Shown here: positions 26,848 through 37,303 of the stretch, piece after piece
How positions within the stretch are numbered: the stretch's first letter is position 1
How the letters are laid out: every line of letters begins with the position of its first letter
DNA from: Gammaproteobacteria bacterium
GTDB lineage: Bacteria > Pseudomonadota > Gammaproteobacteria > Eutrophobiales > Eutrophobiaceae
Assembly: GCA_947480335.1 (NCBI GenBank)
Contig: CANKCB010000003.1
Coordinates: forward strand, 1-64,000
Length of the DNA stretch: 64,000 nucleotides
Direction: 5' to 3'
Translations under genes and position numbers: made by a program
The notes under the pieces: generated by a model
Told to the model about the DNA's origin: nothing
The model's input: only the letters and a program-made list of their open reading frames with translations
The model's database searches: none

Positions 26848-28461
26848 ATGAAAAAAGACGCCTACTCACTGCCACTTCGTTCCACGCCAAGCGGGCCACA
26901 GATTGAAACACGCACATTATATGTTGAGGAATGGCTTGATTCATTACCTTACGTCGATTTTAAAAAAACCAGTCAACTATTATTTGAAGCCACCAAGGCT
27001 ACCAATGAACAGGCTCTGAAACCTTCTGCCAGACTGGAACTGGTACAGTTATATAATAGACCCTACCAGTATTACATTGATTCTCAAATCAAGGCAGGCT
27101 CTCAACATACACTACAGTCAATCGACACCATGCAGGAACAAACCCAGGTGTTGAAGAGAATTGCCGTCAATCTTGGCCTGGCATGCAAGCTGTCAGCGGA
27201 TGAGCTTTTGAACAAAAAAACTCTGTGGGGACAATCCAAACCACCGTTATTAAATCTGCTGCTTTCATTAAATTATCTTACCCACGCACTGATATTCAGC
27301 TTTCTTGAATATGCGCCTGCTCCCAAAAATGTCTGGCGTGAAATTAATTTTATTTATGGATTTGCTGAATCATTGGGGCAGGAAAACGCAAGCCTGCTGA
27401 CATCGAAGAGCCAGGTTGCCAATCAGTCAACCACTATAGCCCAGGCCTATAAACGAATCTGTCTGTCAGCTTTGGCTGACCCGCATCATTTACCCTATGG
27501 CGCAATCTGGGAAATCTATGAGCAACTAAACTCATGGGCAAATCTCGTGACGTTAAATAAATTCAGTCTGACAGATGATCCTTCCTGTCAGTTTGTTATG
27601 AAACTTGACAGTGATTCCAGTCCCTTACCCTACGCCAAATTCAACACGGCTAATGCGGATGATAAAAATCGCGTGCTGGATGGCACGAATTTGATAAAAC
27701 AAATTCAGACCCATCAATCCTCACTGGAAAGTGGCAGCTCCCTCGACAAGACAGTATTACTGTCACCCTACTTTGCCAAACTGATTCTTACCCATATGTC
27801 CAGAGCCTGGGGGCTTCCTGCCAAGCGAATTAATCAACGCAAGGAAAGCACCGGTTCAATAGATATGGCTTGTGGCCTTAACGCAGCATACTATTTACTG
27901 AACCATGAACAGGAATTTCACGAACCGGCAAGTACCAGTGATGCGGGTATTCATGGCGAAGATCCCACATTGCACAGACATACCGATATCACGCCCCGTG
28001 AAAATTACCGGGTCGATAAATGGAACCTGGTCGATCAGAGTGCCAGAGGATTTGCTGTCATCAAGAATGACCGACCAAATTACATTGTTCGTGTCGGTGA
28101 TTTAATCATTATTAGCGTAAAGAGTCCCTCAAAGAAATGGGCTGTCGGTGTCATTCGCTGGCTGATGATCAGACAAGGTCAGATTTATAAAATCGGGGTA
28201 CAGATCCTCTCCGCAGATCCAAAACCAGTGGCAGTCAGGGCGTGTAATGGTAGTACCCAAGATACCCGTTACAGACGAGGATTGTTGCTACGTGATCAGA
28301 ATAACCGAAATAGTATTTCACTTATCACCAGCCGGGGATTGTATATCAGCAAGCGCGACATGGAAGTTGTGGAAGAAGGCAAAGTTCTCCTCTACAGAGC
28401 TATCGCCTTGCCTGAATCCACGACCGGATTTGAACAACTTGTACTCGAGCCAATTGGTTAG
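26848..28461 (+). CDS. Unknown protein with C-terminal PilZ-like region
   Basis: I do not recognise this 537-aa protein by name. It has no signal peptide or membrane segment. The first 340 residues are mostly helical, with a strongly conserved-looking patch around PYQYYIDSQIKAGSQ and QQLFEATK-like motifs. From about residue 385 a beta-rich part follows (KWNLVDQSARGFAVI..., VRVGDLIIISVKS, WAVGVIRWLMIRQGQIYKIGVQIL). The phrase W-x-L-x-x-x-S-x-x-G and the barrel pattern recall PilZ domains, but the RxxxR c-di-GMP-binding motif is not obvious. It stands alone between acyP and the arsC-like gene. A c-di-GMP or surface-signalling role is inference. Confidence 0.7.
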   Translation: MKKDAYSLPLRSTPSGPQIETRTLYVEEWLDSLPYVDFKKTSQLLFEATKATNEQALKPSARLELVQLYNRPYQYYIDSQIKAGSQHTLQSIDTMQEQTQVLKRIAVNLGLACKLSADELLNKKTLWGQSKPPLLNLLLSLNYLTHALIFSFLEYAPAPKNVWREINFIYGFAESLGQENASLLTSKSQVANQSTTIAQAYKRICLSALADPHHLPYGAIWEIYEQLNSWANLVTLNKFSLTDDPSCQFVMKLDSDSSPLPYAKFNTANADDKNRVLDGTNLIKQIQTHQSSLESGSSLDKTVLLSPYFAKLILTHMSRAWGLPAKRINQRKESTGSIDMACGLNAAYYLLNHEQEFHEPASTSDAGIHGEDPTLHRHTDITPRENYRVDKWNLVDQSARGFAVIKNDRPNYIVRVGDLIIISVKSPSKKWAVGVIRWLMIRQGQIYKIGVQILSADPKPVAVRACNGSTQDTRYRRGLLLRDQNNRNSISLITSRGLYISKRDMEVVEEGKVLLYRAIALPESTTGFEQLVLEPIG

Positions 28462-28511
28462 TTATATACTGGTTTCATTTAAAACATCGATCCTATTGCA
28501 CGGAGTTACTC

Positions 28512-29458
<947 letters not shown>

Positions 29459-29461
29459 AGC

Positions 29462-30154
29462 TTATTCCTCGAGTAACTCTCGCACAAACGGTACGGTAAT
29501 TCTTTTTTTGGAAACCAGTGTGGCCTGATCCAGTTTATCCAGCCAGCTGAACAGACTATGCATGTCCCGCGCAACCCTTCTGGAAAGATACTCGATTACT
29601 TCATCTGATAATTCAAACCCACGTGATTTGGCTCGTAATTGCAGTGCCAGCAATTTGTCTTTTTCATCCAGATTAGACAAGTGCCAGGTAACTCCCGCTG
29701 TCAGCCGTGACTTTAAATCAGGCAGATTTATATCCAGTCCGGCAGGACTGGTACAGGCTGAAAGATACAGGCTGTTTTTCAGCGCAAACATTCGGTTATA
29801 TAGATTAAACAAGGCAAGCTCCCATTCCGGGTCACCAACCACCTCATCAACATCATCTATGCAAACCAGATCCAAAGACTCGATACCATTCAGCAAATCA
29901 GGTGCGAACTGCGCTTTTTCAGTCAAGGGAATATAAATTACCTTTTTTAACCTGGAAGCGGCCAGCGCACATGACGCCTGCAATAGATGGCTTTTGCCTG
30001 TGCCATCCTCACCCCACAGATACACATTGGCAATGTGGTCATGATTTAGTGACTGTTGCAAGAAAGCCAGAACCTGTTGATTGGAACCGGGCCAGAACAG
30101 TTCAAAATTGAATCTATCGAACTTACCAAAGGGTAAAGGAATCTGGCTGGACAT
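29462..30154 (-). CDS. hda: Hda, DnaA regulatory inactivator
   Basis: Hda is a DnaA-like AAA+ protein that, with the beta clamp, stimulates hydrolysis of ATP bound to DnaA and limits replication initiation. The 230-aa product has a QIPLPF clamp-binding motif at its N-terminus (residues 4-9), Walker A GEDGTGKSH (near 48-56), Walker B LVCIDDVDEV, and the sensor/arginine region DLKSRLTAG. There is no DNA-binding domain IV, as expected. It lies 19 bases behind perM. Confidence 0.93.
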   Translation of the reverse strand: MSSQIPLPFGKFDRFNFELFWPGSNQQVLAFLQQSLNHDHIANVYLWGEDGTGKSHLLQASCALAASRLKKVIYIPLTEKAQFAPDLLNGIESLDLVCIDDVDEVVGDPEWELALFNLYNRMFALKNSLYLSACTSPAGLDINLPDLKSRLTAGVTWHLSNLDEKDKLLALQLRAKSRGFELSDEVIEYLSRRVARDMHSLFSWLDKLDQATLVSKKRITVPFVRELLEE

Positions 30155-30173
30155 CCGGGTTTACCTGCGTTAA

Positions 30174-31220
30174 CTACACGTATAAATCAGTGCGTTTGAT
30201 TTGTTCGAGTACAAATCTGAGCAACACCAGGATGACTGCAGCAACTGGCAAGGCCAGTAACACGCCAACAAAACCGAATAACTGCCCCCCGGCAAGTACA
30301 GCGAACATGACAGCGACAGGATGTAAACCGATACGATCTCCAACCAGCCAGGGTGAAAGTACCATTCCTTCCAGCGTCTGGGCGATTCCAAATACAATCA
30401 ATATGTAAACTAAATGAGTCAGGTCCTGATACTGCATAAACCCGACCACTCCGGCAATCGCAATACCAACGACGGATCCCATATAAGGTACAAAGCTGAT
30501 TAACCCAGCGACCATCCCTATCAACAAGGCAAACTCAATGCCGGCAAGCCAGAGTCCGGTGCTGTAGATCAGGGACAACGCCAGCATCACCAGTAATTGT
30601 CCGCGCAAAAATTCAGACAGTACGTTGTCGCATTCAATCGTCAGTCCGATAACTGTATCTGCATATCTTGACGGAATCAGTCTGCGGACACTGGCCAGCA
30701 ACATGTTCCAGTCACGCAGCAGGTAAAATGTGACCACCGGTATCAATACCAGAAAAGCTATCCAGGCCATAATTGCCTGACCGGAATTTCCAATCTGCAT
30801 AAAAACCGTACCGGCAACATTACCGATATTCCGCCAGTTACTGATCAGTGTTTCCCTGACTGCCGCAAGATCGATACTGCTGATATCAACACCGAGCACT
30901 GAGTTCAGTGACGGTAACAGGGTGTCATGGGCCCATGACAGGAATACGGGTACTCGTTGTATCAGCATTACTACCTGCTCCTGTAAAAGCGGTACCAATA
31001 TCAGCACCAGAATCAACAGTACGGCGAACATCGCTGAAAACACCAGAATAACTGCGGTCGTTCTGGGTATCTTGATCGATAGTCTGTCTACAATCGGGTC
31101 ACACAGATAGGCCAGCATTGCCGAAACCATAAATGGCGTAATCACTGGCTTCAGCAAATAAAGCAACCAGCCAAATACAACCAGCGCAGCCAACATCAAC
31201 CATTTTTGTGAATCAGTCAT
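30174..31220 (-). CDS. perM: AI-2E/PerM family membrane transporter
   Basis: The 348-aa protein has eight or so hydrophobic segments, with the PerM-type central hydrophilic region and the motif PVVTFYLLRDW (near 150-165). The conserved end shows LVGDRIGLHPVAVMFAVLAGGQLFGFVGVLL. The family includes putative permeases and AI-2 or sodium exporters; the substrate here is unknown. It is the E. coli perM neighbour of hda and purM, in the order DUF2066-perM-hda, with 3 bases separating it from the DUF2066 gene. Confidence 0.9.
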   Translation of the reverse strand: MTDSQKWLMLAALVVFGWLLYLLKPVITPFMVSAMLAYLCDPIVDRLSIKIPRTTAVILVFSAMFAVLLILVLILVPLLQEQVVMLIQRVPVFLSWAHDTLLPSLNSVLGVDISSIDLAAVRETLISNWRNIGNVAGTVFMQIGNSGQAIMAWIAFLVLIPVVTFYLLRDWNMLLASVRRLIPSRYADTVIGLTIECDNVLSEFLRGQLLVMLALSLIYSTGLWLAGIEFALLIGMVAGLISFVPYMGSVVGIAIAGVVGFMQYQDLTHLVYILIVFGIAQTLEGMVLSPWLVGDRIGLHPVAVMFAVLAGGQLFGFVGVLLALPVAAVILVLLRFVLEQIKRTDLYV

Positions 31221-31223
31221 TTT

Positions 31224-32273
31224 TCAGGGCAATAAACGATACAGTTTTTTATTTACATCTACCGGTTCCAGTATCCTGCCGAAATTAATTGCCTGCAAAA
31301 CTGCCTGCTCGCCTCCATGCGCTGTCAGACGGAATTCCAGATTACCCGGATTGGCGGCCACCACTTCAACCTGACTGACCGGACTTAGGGACTGTAGATA
31401 ATCCACCACACTGGCGTATTGTTTTACAGTAGTAATATCCAGAATTCGCATACTCATCGAGGTTGTAGTGGTATCGGTTTGTTGTACAAATTGCGTAGCG
31501 ATCCTGTCCACTACATTATCCAAACCTTCAGTCAATATCGTCTCGGCAAACGAACCTTCGGTGCTCCAGGTTTCTGTCTGACCACCTGTACTAAGGGTCC
31601 AACGTGCCTCCCAGATTCCAGGAAGCGGAGATTCAATCCAGCCGCTCAGAACGGTATCTGGGGAATAGCGTTGTGAGGCATTCATTATCGTATCCTGAAA
31701 ACCACCCCGGATATCACTGGCCTGTAAAGTGGAAGAATCTTCAAGATCAAATAACGGATACATCAATATTATGCCACGAGCAGACGATTGTTGATTCAAA
31801 AAGGAAAAATAATCTGGATTTTGCTCTGGAGTCAGGATAGTTCGAATCTGGTCTTTTTCCATGGCCAGCCAGACAAGTATTGAGGGCCGTTCACGTCCCC
31901 ATACCCTGACACCGGATTTACGCAAGGCATCATTCAGATTTACCTCATCAAAACTGATCCTCAGTTTCAAGTTCGATTCTGGTTCAACTTCACCACTCGC
32001 TTGAACTGCCGCATCGACATAATGATACTGTTGTACGTACTGAACCGCCTCTCTGATTAATGGTAACAGTTCGCTACGAACTGAAGCATTTCTGTCACCT
32101 GTCAACTTGACCAGAATGGCCTTCATACCCAGCTCAATGGCCTGCTGGCGACTGCTTTCCTGCTGACCTTGAACCGGCACTTCCACCTCATACAAACCAG
32201 GAACCCTGACCGCAAGCGCGACCATAGGCAACAGACAAAGACTTCCAACCAGTAGTAATGCTTTAAATTTCAT
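31224..32273 (-). CDS. DUF2066 family exported protein
   Basis: The 349-aa protein has a signal peptide ([18 protein letters not shown], cut near residue 21) and the DUF2066 N-terminal domain ([37 protein letters not shown]). A central region ([11 protein letters not shown]) and C-terminal strands follow. Function is unknown. The position upstream of perM and hda and divergent from purM is typical for Gammaproteobacteria. Confidence 0.87.
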   Translation of the reverse strand: MKFKALLLVGSLCLLPMVALAVRVPGLYEVEVPVQGQQESSRQQAIELGMKAILVKLTGDRNASVRSELLPLIREAVQYVQQYHYVDAAVQASGEVEPESNLKLRISFDEVNLNDALRKSGVRVWGRERPSILVWLAMEKDQIRTILTPEQNPDYFSFLNQQSSARGIILMYPLFDLEDSSTLQASDIRGGFQDTIMNASQRYSPDTVLSGWIESPLPGIWEARWTLSTGGQTETWSTEGSFAETILTEGLDNVVDRIATQFVQQTDTTTTSMSMRILDITTVKQYASVVDYLQSLSPVSQVEVVAANPGNLEFRLTAHGGEQAVLQAINFGRILEPVDVNKKLYRLLP

Positions 32274-32352
32274 AAATTACACGCTATGCAACTGTCTCAC
32301 ACAAGTCAAGGATTGCGACATCTGCTCTACCTCTATACTATTACATTCCACT

Positions 32353-33396
32353 ATGAATAAACCTCCTGTAAAACTGAATTATGAAGATGCGGGCGTCAGC
32401 ATTTCCCGTGGGAACGAACTGGTACGCCGCATAAAAAGCATGGTTCGGACGACTGACAGACCCGGAGTCATGGGTAGTATCGGTGGATTTGGCGCCCTGT
32501 TCGATTTATCCAGGCTATCGTATAAAAATCCGGTACTGGTTTCTGGCACAGATGGCGTGGGTACCAAGCTTAAACTGGCTATCGAGACCAACAGGCACGA
32601 TACAATTGGAATTGATCTGGTCGCCATGTGTGTCAATGATCTGCTGGTACAGGGGGCAGAACCACTGTTCTTCCTGGATTATTATGCCAGCGGTCATCTG
32701 AATGTCGATGTAGCAGAATCCGTCATCAAAGGAATTACGGATGGTTGCCGTATGGCCGGTTGTGCTCTGGTCGGTGGCGAAACCGCTGAAATGCCCGGTA
32801 TGTACCATGATCAGGATTATGATCTGGCCGGTTTTTGCGTCGGTATAGTAGAAAAAGATGAAATTATAGATGGCAGCACAATCAGTGCCGGTGACGCCGT
32901 CATTGCACTCGCCTCCAGCGGGGCACATTCAAACGGTTATTCACTTATTCGCAAGATCATCAGCAGCAATGCTGTGAGCCTGGAGGAAACTCTGGGCAAC
33001 AGACGACTGGTTGATGTGTTGCTAGAACCCACCCGTATTTACGTTAAATCGGTGCGCGAACTCATCAAACAGATTCCAGTCAAGGGAATTGCGCATATTA
33101 CCGGCGGTGGTTTGACTGAAAATATTCCGCGTATCCTGCCTGATCAGGTACAAATCAATATTAATAGCGGATCCTGGGAATGGCCTGAACTTTTCAAATG
33201 GTTACAGCGGAAAGGCAATATCGACACGCCAGAAATGAATACAACGTTTAACTGTGGAGTAGGTATGGTACTGGTTGTTGACCGGACACACTGTCACTCT
33301 GCCATAAACATTCTCAATGCACTGGGCGAACAAGCCTGGCAACTGGGTACAATTAACCCACTTGAAAATCCTGAGCAACCGGTTATTTTTTGCTGA
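32353..33396 (+). CDS. purM: PurM, phosphoribosylformylglycinamidine cyclo-ligase (AIR synthetase)
   Basis: PurM carries out step five of purine synthesis, making aminoimidazole ribotide with ATP. The 347-aa product shows [17 protein letters not shown], the ATP-binding loop [12 protein letters not shown], the [11 protein letters not shown] signature and [14 protein letters not shown]. No Shine-Dalgarno sequence is seen before ATG 32353. A TTGCGA/TATACT pair with a 15-base spacer lies just upstream (weak). I found no PurR-like box. purN, usually next to purM, is not in the window. Its stop overlaps the convergent trmJ by 14 bases. Confidence 0.96.
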   Translation: MNKPPVKLNYEDAGVSISRGNELVRRIKSMVRTTDRPGVMGSIGGFGALFDLSRLSYKNPVLVSGTDGVGTKLKLAIETNRHDTIGIDLVAMCVNDLLVQGAEPLFFLDYYASGHLNVDVAESVIKGITDGCRMAGCALVGGETAEMPGMYHDQDYDLAGFCVGIVEKDEIIDGSTISAGDAVIALASSGAHSNGYSLIRKIISSNAVSLEETLGNRRLVDVLLEPTRIYVKSVRELIKQIPVKGIAHITGGGLTENIPRILPDQVQININSGSWEWPELFKWLQRKGNIDTPEMNTTFNCGVGMVLVVDRTHCHSAINILNALGEQAWQLGTINPLENPEQPVIFC

Positions 33397-34126
33397 GAGA
33401 CTCCTGCACGGCTGTCAGGATACCCCTGAGTATATTGTATTCATTTTGATCCAGATTTGACCGGTTAAACAGCTGCTTCAACCTTCTCATTAATCTTCTT
33501 GGTTTTTGCGGGTCCAGAAAACGGATCTGTATCATTACCTCTCGTAAATGACTATATAGATGATTCAAGTCGTCAATACTGACCAAATCAATCTGCGTGC
33601 CAGATTCCACTCTTACAACGGCGTCTGTCCGTGTGGTTTTACACAATTCATAACACATAATCTGTACTGCCGCGGCAAGATTTAATGAAGAAAAATCCGG
33701 GTTCGAGGGAATCACTATCGTTTTATGACATAGATCCAGTTCTGCATTCGTCAATCCTGTTCGTTCCCGACCGAAGACAATCGCGACTTCAGCCGGTTTA
33801 TGTGCATACTCAAGCAACTCTGCAACAGCCTGTTCAGGGCTCAATAACGGACAGGACAGGTTTCTGATTCTGGCACTGGTGCCAAATACCATTACACAAT
33901 CCTGTACAGCCTCCTGTAAAGAACCATACACCCCGGCATTGGCAAGGATATCATCTGCACCAGCTGCACGTGCTGTCGCTTCTGCGCTCGGATAGATTTT
34001 TGGTGAAACCAGCGCCAGTCTGGACAAACCCATTGTTTTCATAGCCCTGGCCGCCGCACCGATATTACCTGGATGGGTGGTGCCAGCCAGCACAATCTTG
34101 AATTTATCCAGTACAGTTGTTTGCAT
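33383..34126 (-). CDS. trmJ: TrmJ, tRNA (cytidine/uridine-2'-O)-methyltransferase at position 32
   Basis: This SPOUT-family enzyme methylates the ribose of nucleotide 32 in tRNA. The 247-aa product shows the family signature [18 protein letters not shown] at the start. The SAM-binding knot motif is [15 protein letters not shown], then [16 protein letters not shown]. In many Gammaproteobacteria trmJ precedes iscR and suhB lies divergently; here suhB is divergent but the iscR gene is absent, and purM is convergent. The 14-base overlap with purM is tail to tail. Confidence 0.93.
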   Translation of the reverse strand: MQTTVLDKFKIVLAGTTHPGNIGAAARAMKTMGLSRLALVSPKIYPSAEATARAAGADDILANAGVYGSLQEAVQDCVMVFGTSARIRNLSCPLLSPEQAVAELLEYAHKPAEVAIVFGRERTGLTNAELDLCHKTIVIPSNPDFSSLNLAAAVQIMCYELCKTTRTDAVVRVESGTQIDLVSIDDLNHLYSHLREVMIQIRFLDPQKPRRLMRRLKQLFNRSNLDQNEYNILRGILTAVQESLSKK

Positions 34127-34154
34127 CAGGTTTAAACCAGTAAGTGTGATATTT

Positions 34155-34221
34155 TTTAATCAAGTATTCGGGGCAGTTATTATCATACTTTTCATCATTT
34201 TCAAATAACGACTTGATTAAA
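34155..34221. repeat. Separated 11-base inverted repeat between trmJ and suhB
   Basis: TTTAATCAAGT (34155-34165) and its exact reverse complement ACTTGATTAAA (34211-34221) lie 45 bases apart in the divergent intergenic region. It could be two operator half-sites or a long-loop RNA structure. I do not recognise it as the site of a known regulator. Confidence 0.5.
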
Positions 34222-34276
34222 CACACTGAGGGTCTGCATTCAGGTATTTAGAATGCCTGCTATCGGGCACGATAAT

Positions 34277-34305
34277 TTGTAGGTACAATCCATCCGTAAT
34301 AAAAT
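34277..34305 (+). promoter_or_regulatory. Candidate sigma70 promoter of suhB
   Basis: TTGTAG (34277-34282) and TAAAAT (34300-34305) are separated by 17 bases. The -10 matches five of six; the -35 is weaker. It would give a leader of about 40 bases before ATG 34353. Confidence 0.4.
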
Positions 34306-34352
34306 AGAATTGCACTCCCTGAACTAGCCTTGAACTGAAAGACACGACTCCC

Positions 34353-35144
34353 ATGCATCCGATGTTAAATATTGGTATTCGAGCAGCTCGTGCAGCCGGA
34401 GAGCTTATCGTCCGTAATATGGATCAGGTTACAGATATCCAGATCAGTGAAAAAGGCCTGCATGATTATGTGAGCGAAGTCGACAGAAAAGCCGAAGCAC
34501 TCATTATCGATACCATCCTCAAGGCCTATCCGCGCCACAGTATCCTTGCTGAAGAAAGCGGGCACAGTGGTACAAGTGATTATCAATGGATTATCGACCC
34601 ATTGGATGGCACGACAAATTTCCTGCATGGCTTCCCGCAGTTTGCTGTATCTATTGCATTGAAACACGGAGACACGCTTGAACAGGCAGTCATTTATGAT
34701 CCATTACGGCAGGAACTGTTTACAGCGACCCGTGGCAGTGGTGCCTATATGAATAATCGTCGGGTTCGTGTCAGCAAACGCAAGGAACTTGGTGGGGCCT
34801 TACTCGGAACAGGCTTCCCGTTTGGCAATAGTTTCAAACTTGAGGTATTTATCAATACCTTCCGCACCTTGTTTCCAATAACAGCTGGTATACGCCGTGC
34901 AGGCGCTGCTTCACTGGATCTCGCCTATGTTGCCAGTGGCAGGCTGGATGGGTTTTGGGAATTTGGGCTCAAGCCATGGGATTTGGCTGCAGGCACCTTA
35001 TTAATCCAGGAAGCAGGCGGAATTGTTACCAGTGTCAATAATGGCGCTGATTATATGAAAAGCGGTAATGTACTGACTGCCAACGCAAAATTGCACGAGG
35101 AACTGGTAAAAATTCTGGCCACGGCTATGATAGAAAATAAATAG
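34353..35144 (+). CDS. suhB: SuhB, inositol-1-monophosphatase family / rRNA transcription antitermination factor
   Basis: This is a magnesium-dependent phosphatase of the IMPase family; in E. coli SuhB also joins the rRNA antitermination complex. The 263-aa product shows motif 1 ILAEESG, motif 2 IDPLDGTTNFLHGFPQFAVSI, and the C-terminal WDLAAGTLLIQEAGG. Position next to trmJ is that of the housekeeping suhB. A second, more divergent family member is encoded at 43172-43933 in the sugar operon and should not be confused with it. Confidence 0.93.
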   Translation: MHPMLNIGIRAARAAGELIVRNMDQVTDIQISEKGLHDYVSEVDRKAEALIIDTILKAYPRHSILAEESGHSGTSDYQWIIDPLDGTTNFLHGFPQFAVSIALKHGDTLEQAVIYDPLRQELFTATRGSGAYMNNRRVRVSKRKELGGALLGTGFPFGNSFKLEVFINTFRTLFPITAGIRRAGAASLDLAYVASGRLDGFWEFGLKPWDLAAGTLLIQEAGGIVTSVNNGADYMKSGNVLTANAKLHEELVKILATAMIENK

Positions 35145-35176
35145 CTATCTTCTTTTTCACCTGACAATTACCAGAT

Positions 35177-36301
35177 TTACCGGATTGTCTTTTTTGCCTT
35201 GCCAAAATTTTCCTTGATAATCTGATCCAGTCTGACGGCCTGATCTTCCCATGTCGGCACACTCACAGGCAACCTTATGGCATGTTGCATCTGATAACGA
35301 ATTGCATGTTTTAACTGTTCCCTGGAATCAGGCTGAAACAATAATTCCGGGTAATCATCCAATAATAACGACATCTCACCAACGGCCGAAGCAACCAATG
35401 GTAGTTTACACGCCACCATTTCGTAAAATTTTTGTGGAAAGCAATATTTACCAAATGCCGTATCCTTTATACATATAACACCCAGATCCAGAGCTGAAAG
35501 CAATAGTGGAATCTCTTCATGTGGCAGATTACCAAGATAGTTGATTGCCGGACTGGCAGGCAGCGATAATCCATGCTTGTCGGGCCCTGCCAATACCAGA
35601 CGAAGTTCCGGATGCTCTGCGGCCAAGTCAAGAAATGCTTCAATCAGTAATACTATCCCTTTATCAGCGTGCAAACTCCCGGCAGTGCCAATGACAAACT
35701 GGTTATTTTTAAAACCATATTTTTCACGAGCCGCAATTCGATCTGGATGTTCTGCAAAACTGGAAGTAACGCCATTCACGACAAGCTGTACCGGATGACG
35801 TATTTTTTTATCACTGGCAATCAGTTTGGCCAGTTGATTAGATACCACCGTTACCAGATCAGCCTGACGTAATGCTCTGGCAAATAACACTGCTACACCG
35901 GGTAAACGCGATGCCGCATAGGACAGAAAGTTATCATATAAATCTGCAATCAGCGGAACTGAATATTTTCTGGCCAACCGGCTGGCTAGTATGATCTGAA
36001 AACAATCCGATGCAGCGATAATCAGATCCGGTTTGTCTTTCAGTATAATTTGTTCCAGCTTGTGGTAATGCCTGGCTAAACCAGACAAGGGATTGAGTCC
36101 AAGGCTCCAGGACGATACTGAAAAACCATCATTAACCTTGAGACTAAGCGGTTTATCTTTCCGATAACTATGACAAACCAAATGTACCTCATGACCTTGC
36201 ATGGATAAATACAACGGTAACTCGTAAAACCTGCCATAACGATCTGTTATCAGATCCTTCGACATATAATAGCGCTTGGTTATAAATAATATTTTCAACA
36301 T
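35177..36301 (-). CDS. Glycosyltransferase family 4
   Basis: This GT-B fold glycosyltransferase is likely cytoplasmic and membrane-associated, building a surface polysaccharide. The 374-aa product shows VIGTAGSLHADKGIVLLIEAF after the N-terminal domain and the acceptor/donor region FPQKFYEMVACKLPLVAS with the EX7E-type first Glu. The donor sugar cannot be told. ATG 36301 is preferred over TTG 36310. It is the last gene of the minus-strand run led by wzm and the GT2 gene, and it ends 32 bases from suhB, tail to tail. Confidence 0.85.
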   Translation of the reverse strand: MLKILFITKRYYMSKDLITDRYGRFYELPLYLSMQGHEVHLVCHSYRKDKPLSLKVNDGFSVSSWSLGLNPLSGLARHYHKLEQIILKDKPDLIIAASDCFQIILASRLARKYSVPLIADLYDNFLSYAASRLPGVAVLFARALRQADLVTVVSNQLAKLIASDKKIRHPVQLVVNGVTSSFAEHPDRIAAREKYGFKNNQFVIGTAGSLHADKGIVLLIEAFLDLAAEHPELRLVLAGPDKHGLSLPASPAINYLGNLPHEEIPLLLSALDLGVICIKDTAFGKYCFPQKFYEMVACKLPLVASAVGEMSLLLDDYPELLFQPDSREQLKHAIRYQMQHAIRLPVSVPTWEDQAVRLDQIIKENFGKAKKTIR

Positions 36302-36322
36302 TGCACCCAAATGGCATTAAAA

Positions 36323-37249
36323 CTATCTGCTCATCCTTCCCGATTCCAGCAGCCCTAAACCGAAACCAAGTCCTCTGGACAGGATACAGGCCATTTCACG
36401 CAAACTTCTACATGTCATCACTCTGGAGACAACTCTGGCAAAAACAGTAGTATCATTTTGTACTACCAGCCTGGCTTGTCTTCCACGCAGTCCGGCAACC
36501 AATCCCCCCTGATAACAACGCTTTAAAGCATTGAAGAATCTAATATGAGTCAGATTGAAGTCATGGTAGATAATACAATCGGGTAAATAGAGTCGATCTT
36601 GACTGGTAGGAGCGCTGAGTTTCTGTAAAAAAAAGATCTCATCTCCGACTGGCAGAGAAGTTCCTGGTCCAAACTGCTCAGGCCAGGGACGAATAAGCGA
36701 TTGTAATACACGCCTGCGTACAGCGAGGTTTGGACCTACCGGATATTCATCAAATTCATACACCCTGGGTTGGTCACCATAATCCTGTTCTGACAGTAAA
36801 ATGGTTTGCAGATTGTAGGACTGGCGTATCCAGGATGGCACCAGACCTTCATTCACCTTTATCCTACCACCGAATACATTCACTTCAGGCCATTTTGAGC
36901 AGGCTTCCTGATATGCAAAAAGCCAATTTGTGTCTGGTCTTATGTCATCGTCAGCAAAAACCAACAATTCTCCTTGAGCGCGTAAGATCGCCTCATTCAG
37001 GGCATTACTTTTCCCCGGTTTCGACAAATGAATTACGGTTAATGGCAAATTCGCGGAGTATTTTCGCTCTAATTCTGCAGCATGATTCTCGGTACTGTTG
37101 TCTGCGACAATTAATTCATAAGACACATTTCTTTGTATGGACTGCATGCCGTACAGGAGTTTTTCAATACTATCCTTTCGGTTTCGCGTCGCAATCAGAA
37201 CACTGATGAGAGGGATATTCACAATATTATTCTCAGATTCCTTACGCAC
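36323..37249 (-). CDS. Glycosyltransferase family 2, paralogue of the 39569-40465 protein
   Basis: The 308-aa GT-A enzyme has the N-terminal SVLIATRNRKDSIEKLL, donor-site FADDDIRPD (DDD-type DXD at about residues 98-100), and a C-terminal part containing FGGRIKVNEGLVPSWIRQ and FGPGTSLPVGDE. The same two motifs, nearly identical, occur in the GT2 at 39569, so the two are paralogues that flank wzm/wzt. The frame begins at GTG 37249. Substrate unknown. Confidence 0.85.
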   Translation of the reverse strand: MRKESENNIVNIPLISVLIATRNRKDSIEKLLYGMQSIQRNVSYELIVADNSTENHAAELERKYSANLPLTVIHLSKPGKSNALNEAILRAQGELLVFADDDIRPDTNWLFAYQEACSKWPEVNVFGGRIKVNEGLVPSWIRQSYNLQTILLSEQDYGDQPRVYEFDEYPVGPNLAVRRRVLQSLIRPWPEQFGPGTSLPVGDEIFFLQKLSAPTSQDRLYLPDCIIYHDFNLTHIRFFNALKRCYQGGLVAGLRGRQARLVVQNDTTVFARVVSRVMTCRSLREMACILSRGLGFGLGLLESGRMSR

Positions 37250-37303
37250 GTTCTGGATAGATATATTTCTTCATCCAGGCCCAGAGCAGGCCTGCCCCAC
37301 AGA

